Shown here one piece after another: positions 1 to 6,114 of a stretch of 13,258 nt of DNA (the stretch's first letter is position 1; each line of letters begins with the position of its first letter). The notes under the pieces were generated by a model, which made no database searches, was not told the DNA's origin, and saw only the letters and a list, made by a program, of their open reading frames with translations. The position numbers and the translations under genes were made by a program. The stretch spans positions 1 through 13,258 of the forward strand of contig JALLBK010000907.1 of NCBI GenBank assembly GCA_036940085.1, read 5' to 3'. Source of the stretch: Discostella pseudostelligera (lineage: Eukaryota > Bacillariophyta > Thalassiosirophyceae > Thalassiosirales > Thalassiosiraceae).

Positions 1-1
1 T

Positions 2-82
2 GCTGATTTGGTCCTACCACCTGAGTTATTAGTTGATTCAATTAAACCAAGACGGCTGGCCTGGAAATGCAAAATGCATGCC
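2..82 (+). CDS. Possible end of an exon of a gene running in from the left edge (partial, weak)
   Basis: Frame 2 is open from the left edge to a TAG at about 185-187. It reads through an Arg/Lys-rich stretch (ELLVDSIKPRRLAWKCKMHA) directly into GTAAGT at 83-88. That is the same donor hexamer used by most clear introns in this window. The segment could be the end of an internal exon, with an acceptor somewhere after position 140, or simply the C-terminus of a protein ending at 187. I do not recognise the family. An open run of about 60 codons can occur by chance, so this is a tentative call that needs sequence to the left of the window. Confidence 0.25.
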
Positions 83-187
83 GTAAGTAGGTTGGTTCAT
101 CTTGCATCGACATGCCTGTCAATCCGAATGCAATGCTACGATAGAGTTGCAACCAGAGTACAAGTATACTGTGAAATAGAACTATAG

Positions 188-425
188 TAAATCTACAAAT
201 GGCCTTGGAGAATTCATTGCCTCAATATCAGAAGAGATAACAATCGTGATCCTCGAAGAGCTCTGCGCCAAAACGTTGCATTTCGGCCGCAGAATCTAAG
301 TTGAGATGAAGTGCACAGCAGTAAAGATAATACCACCAGTCTCATACAGACATCTCTCGCGATTCGTTGGTAAACATTTACAGCGATGCATACATAGTAA
401 TATACGACGGGACGCGGTGGTGCAG
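188..425. other. Short region downstream of the UBE2Q-like gene
   Basis: No convincing coding sequence is seen here. The small ORFs on both strands are short, unlike any family I know, and overlap one another. The stretch probably holds the 3' UTR of the minus-strand UBE2Q-like gene and whatever ends the possible left-edge gene. Confidence 0.5.
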
Positions 426-2039
426 TTAGCCCTTTCGGCTCCACCATCCATTCTTGTCCCACCCTTCCTGCTTGTGATACTTCGATAGATGATCGTATGC
501 CGATTTAGCCTCCGCGACGGTGTACGCACCACCCGAGGATGCTTTCTTTGTCACTGATGGTTTATTGCTGCCGGATTTGGAGGAGGAGTCTCCACCGTTG
601 GAATCATCACTCGGTGCCCGTTTGCGCTTGGCATCGACGCCACGGGCATTTGCAGTATCACAATCCTCCTCTTCGTCGTCTGCATCGGAGGCAGCATCGT
701 CCTCTAGCTCATCCTGTTTCTGCGATGACAATGACTTTCGAATGTCCAACAGACTCTTCAATACCTTTTCATATTCCTCATTTCCCATATCCACGGCCGC
801 CTGAAGCCTACCATCGCCGACCACCATGAGACTACGAATACTAACAATGACACTCTCAATATCATTAATCGGATTCCAACCATCCTTCGTCAACAACTCC
901 ATACAAAGTGCACCACTCATGACAAACCCCGTCTGTTTCTTGAATCTTGGCTTCACAACCCGGACAAACGGTGGTTCAAAGGGATATTGATCCGGAAAGG
1001 ACATTTCCAACTCCACATGATCGACGCCACACACTAATAAATCCTTGGCCAGGTTCGAATCCTCGTCGAAGCCAAACAACTTGATACACCATTTGTCCAT
1101 GGAATCATCATTACTGGGTGCTAATGAAAATCCCGCCTCGTTGGTATCGGCAGTCATGATTTTGTATAGGTCGGAGGCAAGACGACGTCGACCACCGGTC
1201 TTTTCTTTCTCGGCACGAAGGGACATGTTTACGGCGGCACGGGTGGGTTCACGCCATTTTTGCTTGCGTTCGAGCAACCCATCGGAGAGGTTGGTTTCTA
1301 GGACGTTGGTGGAAGTGGTGCTGGTGATGTAGGAGTCCATGGCCGAAGTGGCACGGCTGATGGTGTGGGGTGGCAATGGCTTTCCCCAAGATTCGTTAGA
1401 AGCATTAGCGGTAGTAGTAGAATTACTACTTGGTAAGCCTCGACTTGATGCAGCGCAATCTTCGGCCACGACCACAGCAGCGCCCCCCGAAGCAGCAGTA
1501 GCAAAGGAAGTTGCAGCGGTAGCCGTAGCAGCAACTGCTACGGTAGTCTCAAATGGTTCGGTGGGGATCAAAAATCCAGTAAATTGACCATCATCTTCAT
1601 CGTCGTAGGTGTATGAATAATCACTCTCATCATCTTCGTTCTCTTCAGCCGCCTCGTTCTCCCCCACTACTCCCCCTTCGACGTCGTCGTCTCCGTCGAA
1701 GGTATCGTAATCAGTGGTGACATTGCGGGGTGTGTTCTCCATCGATTCCAGCCCCTGTAGCAATACGGCACCACCCTCGCCGCTACTGCCAAACGACGAG
1801 AGCAGACGGGAGGATTCCTCCCCCTCATCGGAGGGAATGGCCGTTGGACCCAGTAGAGCGCCGCCACTACCGTTGCCACTATTTGGGAGGTGGGTGTCGG
1901 CCACAGTCGCCGGTTGCTGCTGGTCGGAGACGGTAAGACCTTCCATCAAGCCAACTCCGGTAGTCGAAGACGAAGAAGATTGTCGGTCGTTGAGTGGGAT
2001 TGGAATGTTATGGGACGAGGAGGAATTTGGATTGGACAT
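426..2039 (-). CDS. UBE2Q-like ubiquitin-conjugating enzyme (E2)
   Basis: Single-exon gene of 537 residues. E2 enzymes accept ubiquitin from E1 on a catalytic cysteine and pass it on, usually with an E3. Residues 1-280 are low complexity: Ser-rich, then strongly acidic (about 112-150, with a DDDVEGG and EDDESDYSYTYDDEDD character), then Ala/Val-rich. The UBC fold spans about 284-430. It contains YPFEPPFVRVVKP (352-364) and GALCMELLTKDGW (376-388), with Cys379 as the predicted catalytic residue. These match the UBE2Q1/UBE2Q2 pattern, in which GA-I/L-CMELLT replaces the usual HPN box. The C-terminal helix YTVAEAKSAYDHL...GW (506-527) is also typical of UBE2Q. A 65-residue acidic then Lys/Ser-rich insert (about 440-505, with a KRKR cluster) separates the core from this helix and may be a nuclear-localisation element. 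Human UBE2Q1 is about 420 residues. The start is the first in-frame ATG. The next gene upstream lies on the same strand about 750 bp away. Confidence 0.9.
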   Translation of the reverse strand: MSNPNSSSSHNIPIPLNDRQSSSSSTTGVGLMEGLTVSDQQQPATVADTHLPNSGNGSGGALLGPTAIPSDEGEESSRLLSSFGSSGEGGAVLLQGLESMENTPRNVTTDYDTFDGDDDVEGGVVGENEAAEENEDDESDYSYTYDDEDDGQFTGFLIPTEPFETTVAVAATATAATSFATAASGGAAVVVAEDCAASSRGLPSSNSTTTANASNESWGKPLPPHTISRATSAMDSYITSTTSTNVLETNLSDGLLERKQKWREPTRAAVNMSLRAEKEKTGGRRRLASDLYKIMTADTNEAGFSLAPSNDDSMDKWCIKLFGFDEDSNLAKDLLVCGVDHVELEMSFPDQYPFEPPFVRVVKPRFKKQTGFVMSGALCMELLTKDGWNPINDIESVIVSIRSLMVVGDGRLQAAVDMGNEEYEKVLKSLLDIRKSLSSQKQDELEDDAASDADDEEEDCDTANARGVDAKRKRAPSDDSNGGDSSSKSGSNKPSVTKKASSGGAYTVAEAKSAYDHLSKYHKQEGWDKNGWWSRKG

Positions 2040-2469
2040 TCTATTTGATGGCTGATATTTATTGAAGGAATGCTATGGAGGAGAGTGAATCGCAATCTAC
2101 TACTTCCGCCGGCGGTGGGATCATGGCCATGGTCACGCAGAAAATAATGAAGGCGTCGTGGCGGCGATGGCGGGGGTCTTTTCGTGCTCTTCGTCTGCTG
2201 CAGCCTGCTGCATGCTGCATTCAGATTGACGTTTGAGAGAATCTCCACCGTCTGTCCATCAAAGTGTCTCCAAGTGATCTGCCTCAGATGTTAAAAGAGG
2301 AGATAGTCATCTGAATATTACGTACGTGGTCATTTATAAATCTACTAATGTGGTCTCATCGGTGCTCAAAATTCGTTTTGACCACCGAGCCGCGCTCTGT
2401 CGCATCAGCAGACTTTGCGTCGACTCCTCGCACACAGTGTCGCGACTGACAGACACAGAATTATCTATT

Positions 2470-2479
2470 CCACGTGGCA
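2470..2479. promoter_or_regulatory. G-box-type palindrome, copy 1
   Basis: The decamer CCACGTGGCA contains the CACGTG core bound by bHLH and bZIP factors in other eukaryotes. An identical decamer lies 65 bp to the right. It is about 430 bp upstream of the UBE2Q-like ATG. The function is inferred only from the motif and its repetition. Confidence 0.35.
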
Positions 2480-2534
2480 TCAGGTTGAGTCAAAGCACGT
2501 CAAAGCTAGACAATGTGCCGGCATTTCTGTTACA

Positions 2535-2544
2535 CCACGTGGCA
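2535..2544. promoter_or_regulatory. G-box-type palindrome, copy 2
   Basis: Second exact copy of CCACGTGGCA. Between and beside the two copies lie TGAGTCA (2486-2492) and TGACTCA (2651-2657), so the cluster looks like a target for bZIP-type factors. No direct evidence of binding is available from sequence. Confidence 0.35.
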
Positions 2545-2792
2545 GTTAGGAGAATGTTGTGGGTCAAATACATACCACCTACTTACCGCCACATCTGATG
2601 CTAAAGGTCCTCCTACAATGACAACATTAATATCTACTCCTACAATCGACTGACTCAAGAGTGAGAGGAAGGAAATAATGATTCTATCTTTGCATTGCGC
2701 ATTGGCAGTTATCAATCTCTACTGTCCGCTGACTGATTCTAATAGTCATGCCCACTACACCAGTCCTCGCACACACTCCCAAAAGTCAAAAG

Positions 2793-3989
2793 TCACATGG
2801 GAAACCATTTCCCTTGATTCAAATAGATCCTGCAATCCTCTCGTAATCGTTCTACGGCCAATTTCACTGCCAATACCTCATTCGGTTCCACTGCACCGAC
2901 AAGCGATGCTAACTCCTTCGATGTTATCCCTCCATCATCCTTCGAATGTTTGATGTACCGGAAGGCTTCTTCCATATTGAGTTGTACCGAACCGTCTTGA
3001 ATGCAGTGATAGAGTGGGTTAAGTTTGCGTTCGAGATATCCCCCAATGAGAATTCGGTTTTGTGGTATTGGTACTTGATGATTGATGTTACGTCGGAAGT
3101 TGCTGCTTCTCAGTTGCGCGTGATCATGCCCTCTCGACGAGGATGAAAGTTCCAAGTGTCTCAACGTTACTGCTTGTGGATTGTTCACTAATGATATAGA
3201 AGATGCCGCGAGCAATATTCTATTTGATGATACTGATAATCCCTTCCTACGGTGGTCCGCGTGGCTTTTCTCTAATTTGTCAGCCATCAGATCGGGCGAG
3301 CAGCCCTCATCGACAGTGCCGTCTACTATTTGAAGTCTCCCTATGCAATCCACAGTTTGACCCACCGAAAGTGGAGATGATGATGAAGATAAGAGTGTTT
3401 TTAGCATAGCCATCGTAGCTGATGGTGATAGCTGTTCATTATCCGATGGTTGTAAATTTATGTTGAAATTGATTTGATTCGCATTGGAAGGGATATGCAT
3501 ATTATTGTTTCCGGAAAAAGTATCAGCTCGGTAGTCACTTTGAGTTGTATTCTCCTTTTCTATCTCTCCCCGTCTCTCGGATAAAACTTCGATTACGCCA
3601 GTGCCATCGTCGATCACGAGCTGTATCGTTTGGCGGTGAGCCGTACCATTCATGGATTTGTTGTGTAGTATTGATGCATGATCATTAGTAGCGACAGGAG
3701 CGCGCGTAGGTAGGCCCGTCAGTGGAATAGGAGGAGAATGTTGTATTATTTCAACGATTGTGCCCATCAGACGCACAAAATTAATGTCATCGTCGTTGTT
3801 TGTGTTTCTGTTAGTGTTGCTGCAACGGCAATCATGCTCGTAGAATAATGGAACATCGCATAGGTACATCCTCCGAGGCGACCGCCGGGTGACAAACGTG
3901 TGGGTGCGTCTACTGCCGCAACGATAGGCATCCGCAAGAAAATTGTGCCCGTAGTTGGCACTGTCCTCTTTAGTATTGGTATTGATCAT
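2793..3989 (-). CDS. OB-fold plus winged-helix protein, STN1-like (CST complex) or RPA32-like
   Basis: Intronless, 398 residues. A split OB fold can be followed. It begins with an N-terminal strand MYLCDVPLF (41-49). Next come INFVRLMGTIVEI (69-81), IQLVIDDGTGVIEV (122-135), LSVGQTVDCIGRLQIV (207-222) and RILLAASSISLVNNPQAVTLRHLEL (257-281). The order, the IDDGTGVIE signature and the tail of the NNPQ...LRHLEL type resemble STN1, the RPA2-like subunit of CST. CST binds telomeric and other single-stranded DNA and helps fill in the lagging strand. Two long Asn/Ser/Thr-rich insertions (about 83-120 and 140-205) interrupt the fold. The C-terminus (about 337-398, EEAFRYIK...VERLREDCRIYLNQGKWFPM) reads as a winged helix, which both STN1 and RPA32 have. 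I prefer STN1, but RPA32 or another OB protein is possible. The start is the first ATG after an in-frame stop. A strong E2F-type site lies upstream. Confidence 0.62.
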   Translation of the reverse strand: MINTNTKEDSANYGHNFLADAYRCGSRRTHTFVTRRSPRRMYLCDVPLFYEHDCRCSNTNRNTNNDDDINFVRLMGTIVEIIQHSPPIPLTGLPTRAPVATNDHASILHNKSMNGTAHRQTIQLVIDDGTGVIEVLSERRGEIEKENTTQSDYRADTFSGNNNMHIPSNANQINFNINLQPSDNEQLSPSATMAMLKTLLSSSSSPLSVGQTVDCIGRLQIVDGTVDEGCSPDLMADKLEKSHADHRRKGLSVSSNRILLAASSISLVNNPQAVTLRHLELSSSSRGHDHAQLRSSNFRRNINHQVPIPQNRILIGGYLERKLNPLYHCIQDGSVQLNMEEAFRYIKHSKDDGGITSKELASLVGAVEPNEVLAVKLAVERLREDCRIYLNQGKWFPM

Positions 3990-4050
3990 TATCTACAACG
4001 GTAGTCGAGGCAATGCCGACAATGACCAATTAATCGAATGCGAAGAAGAG

Positions 4051-4086
4051 GTTGGTGTTGGTGTTGGTGTTGGTTGGTGTTGGTGG
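4051..4086 (-). repeat. GTTGGT hexanucleotide microsatellite
   Basis: A run of slightly imperfect GTTGGT/GTGTTG units on the plus strand, giving GG doublets every four to six bases. It sits between the E2F-type site and the ATG of the STN1-like gene, probably in its 5' UTR or core promoter. The GG spacing could in principle form a weak two-tetrad quadruplex, but nothing in the sequence proves a role. Confidence 0.75.
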
Positions 4087-4090
4087 GAGG

Positions 4091-4101
4091 TTCCCGCCAA
4101 A
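4091..4101 (-). promoter_or_regulatory. E2F/DP-type site upstream of the STN1-like gene
   Basis: Read on the minus strand this is TTTGGCGGGAA, an exact match to the E2F consensus (TTTSGCGCS/TTTGGCGGGAA type) conserved between animals and plants. It lies about 100 bp upstream of the STN1-like start codon and points the same way as the gene. That is a typical position for S-phase genes. E2F control is inference from the motif and the nature of the gene. Confidence 0.6.
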
Positions 4102-4246
4102 TCTTCCCACACCAAGTCTTCGATCGACACCTTCGACGAGTCACCAGCTTACCATACCGCTTACAATACCGGGTGGACGATGCACGTGCGAGGCGTAAGA
4201 TTCCAGAGTTCAACAATAGCTTTAATCGCATAATCTTTATGAGTTG

Positions 4247-5671
4247 TTACACTTTTGACAGCAAGTCAATAACCCCATTTCCATGGAGTAAGCCTGCAAC
4301 CACAACGAGTCTGGTGATCTCAGCGTCACTCGATTGTGGAAGGTGATGAACAACTTCTTCTCTATCATATATCGGCTCGACGTTTGTAGCCACCATGTAT
4401 CCATCATCAGTAACAGACAATGTTGGCTCATTGACCATGAAGGAATCGCCTCCTTGTATAGTGACGCTTACTTTTCTATCTCCAGAAACGGAACGCCTTC
4501 CCTCGTTCAATTGTTTTATCGTGGCAAAAGAGCCCTTCTTATCAAAAATCACATCCGCATAGCGCCCCTCGATTCCATTGACTGATATTGCACTATAAAA
4601 CTTGTTTGTGCATCTAACGCAACCAAATATGTTGTCGTCTGATGTTTCTTTGAACTTTGTGACGTCGTCGATCATCTTCAGCCATCGAGGTTCGAAGAGA
4701 TTGAGACTCCGTATTGCTCCATGTGACAACGGTGTTTTCAGTGTGAATAGAGGTATCGAATCAGATTGGTTGATGGGTGATGTGTGGTCTGAGTGCTCAT
4801 TCTCTTTCTGCCGATTAACTGCAAAACTCCATCGTTTACGTATTGAATTGTTGCTTTTCAACGATCGTATCACATTTACCGCTTTTACCGTGTTTGCTGC
4901 CAGAATCTTATTCCGATCTGCAATGACCGAGTTGAATAAGAAACAGGATGCTAGAAATGATACCACAATCGACGCCATTGTTTCCAGAGAGTTTGATAAT
5001 GATGATCCATCATATGCCGTTGCACTACCGTCAAGAAATGCCAGAGCCGAGACAACAATAAGTGGAGGAGTGCTTGAGACCGCAATTGGGGTCAACTTTT
5101 GAGGATCGTTCATGAACGATTGGAGAAGATTTATTCGAACTCGTTTCTTTTCCTCGTCGCCTTTGATGCTGGCGAGAATAAATTCCACCAATGGAACTGG
5201 TGAGTACGCCTCCCTCCAATTGAGCAGTTGATCTGCCAAACGGCGCTTTGTTTCTTGCGCATATTCGTCGCCTAAAAATATTGGGATATCCAATTGTTGG
5301 CAAGATGTCACAGCAGCTAGAAAATCAGCACCATACAAGGTATTTTCGACAGAATGCTCCTCGACAACATTGCCATTTTCATCAAATCCAGCAGACTGCT
5401 TCGTCAACCGGAGAACGCGTTCTGGGTCCAACTCCAACACAACTCCGTCAGGTTGAACCTGCTCTATCAATGATGTCACCTCGTGTGATGAATTGCATCG
5501 AAAATGTGATGTGCCGATTACGAATACCTCAAATGAGTTCGATTCATTGACGACATATCCGACGTGGGGTTGATCAATAGTTGTTGTGAGCGGTCTCGCT
5601 CTCGGTGCAACATTCATGGAGTGACATAGCGGCACATGGACGTAGGCTAGAACCAAGTATTGCGCCCGCAT
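4247..5671 (-). CDS. TraB-family membrane protein with a LON-domain-like C-terminal half
   Basis: Intronless, 474 residues. Residues 46-160 match the TraB/PrgY family. They show FEVFVIGTSHFRCNSSHEV (47-65, with the family's GT-x-H motif), VQPDGVVLELDPERV (72-86, conserved Glu and Arg) and CQQLDIPIFLGDEYAQETKRRL (124-145). Two hydrophobic segments, about 196-215 and 230-250, look membrane-spanning, which fits eukaryotic TraB proteins of organelle membranes. Residues 304-440 are unlike TraB and resemble the LON substrate-binding (PUA-like) domain. They show RSLNLFEPRWLKMIDD (321-336), then FG, V.I.G...F, and DGYMVATNVEPIYD (423-436). Residues 1-30 begin MRAQYLVLAYVHVPL and end Arg-rich, so a targeting presequence is possible. 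Met19 is an alternative start. Family members have been linked to organelle contact and mitochondrial quality control, but the biochemical activity is uncertain. The gene diverges from the CXC gene across a 443 bp promoter. Confidence 0.75.
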   Translation of the reverse strand: MRAQYLVLAYVHVPLCHSMNVAPRARPLTTTIDQPHVGYVVNESNSFEVFVIGTSHFRCNSSHEVTSLIEQVQPDGVVLELDPERVLRLTKQSAGFDENGNVVEEHSVENTLYGADFLAAVTSCQQLDIPIFLGDEYAQETKRRLADQLLNWREAYSPVPLVEFILASIKGDEEKKRVRINLLQSFMNDPQKLTPIAVSSTPPLIVVSALAFLDGSATAYDGSSLSNSLETMASIVVSFLASCFLFNSVIADRNKILAANTVKAVNVIRSLKSNNSIRKRWSFAVNRQKENEHSDHTSPINQSDSIPLFTLKTPLSHGAIRSLNLFEPRWLKMIDDVTKFKETSDDNIFGCVRCTNKFYSAISVNGIEGRYADVIFDKKGSFATIKQLNEGRRSVSGDRKVSVTIQGGDSFMVNEPTLSVTDDGYMVATNVEPIYDREEVVHHLPQSSDAEITRLVVVAGLLHGNGVIDLLSKV

Positions 5672-5833
5672 TTTCGATTCGTTCTGTACCCTGGGTATGT
5701 CGCTTACTTCTCTCTCGATTGTGGAGGTGAACCGCGAGCACGAGAGGGGGCGGCGGTGGCGGTCGCATGATTATGGTCTACGAAAGGTTCATGGTGATGA
5801 TGGTGGGTGAGGTGGTGGAATGAGGAAGTTGGA

Positions 5834-5845
5834 TTTTTGGCGGGA
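5834..5845 (+). promoter_or_regulatory. E2F/DP-type site, copy 1
   Basis: TTTTTGGCGGGA matches the E2F consensus core with its T-rich 5' flank. It is about 165 bp upstream of the TraB-like ATG and about 270-360 bp upstream of the CXC-gene start, so either gene could be the target. Confidence 0.55.
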
Positions 5846-5856
5846 GAGGGGACAAA

Positions 5857-5866
5857 TATGGCGGGA
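5857..5866 (+). promoter_or_regulatory. E2F/DP-type site, copy 2
   Basis: TATGGCGGGA repeats the GGCGGGAGAG core of the first copy 22 bp further on, roughly two helical turns away and in the same orientation. Paired spacing supports a genuine regulatory element over chance, but the T-run is weaker than in copy 1. Confidence 0.45.
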
Positions 5867-6114
5867 GAGCAATGCCGATGCCAAAATCAAATTCGAACTT
5901 TCTCGATCATTTATGAATTCCTACCCATGTCAAATTCAAATTTAAAAAACATGTTCTTATTGGGTGGCTGCCGTATTAATTCCTACACAGAATTTGACAA
6001 TCCAAACTTCACTCCAGCAACAGCAACTGTGCCGACAAACTTCAACTCATCGTCATTTTTTTTCACCGCGACGCCGCCGACGCCGCCACCGCCGGCCGCC
6101 GTCGTCAGATCAAG

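Larger units (their letters stand above)
2040..2792. other. Intergenic region upstream of the UBE2Q-like gene
   Basis: I find no convincing gene in these 750 bases. The ORFs present (for example 2326-2598 + and 1946-2248 -) have unremarkable composition and no recognisable motif. The stretch should contain the UBE2Q-like 5' UTR and promoter, and the 3' UTR of the STN1-like gene. It holds two identical G-box decamers (listed separately), TGAGTCA at 2486-2492 and TGACTCA at 2651-2657 (AP-1/bZIP type), a TTTATAAA palindrome near 2333-2340, and a 10-base direct repeat CTCCTACAAT at 2610-2619 and 2637-2646. Confidence 0.6.
5672..6114. promoter_or_regulatory. Divergent promoter region between the TraB-like and CXC genes
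   Basis: The two flanking genes point away from each other, so this stretch should serve both. It holds two GGCGGGA boxes (listed separately). It also holds TTCGAA at 5892-5897 and TTCAAA (TTTGAA on the minus strand) at 5935-5940. The octamer TCAAATTC occurs at 5887-5894 and 5930-5937, and inverted (GAATTTGA) at 5990-5997. A CCG-rich tract (about 6067-6106) immediately precedes the first ATG of the CXC gene and is probably 5' UTR. No gene is supported here. Confidence 0.55.

Noticed and set aside
520..829. Plus-strand ORFs opposite the UBE2Q-like gene
   Set aside because: They mirror the acidic/Ser-rich coding sequence in other frames and show no recognisable motif.
1714..2055. 113-residue plus-strand ORF over the N-terminus of the UBE2Q-like gene
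   Set aside because: It arises from biased codons in the low-complexity antisense strand and resembles nothing known.
2160..2180. GGCGGGGG box upstream of the UBE2Q-like gene as an E2F site
   Set aside because: It lacks the A and T-rich flank of the consensus and sits in a generally GC-rich CGG stretch.
4602..5102. 166-residue plus-strand ORF inside the TraB-like gene
   Set aside because: It lies wholly antisense to a well-supported gene and has no domain signature.
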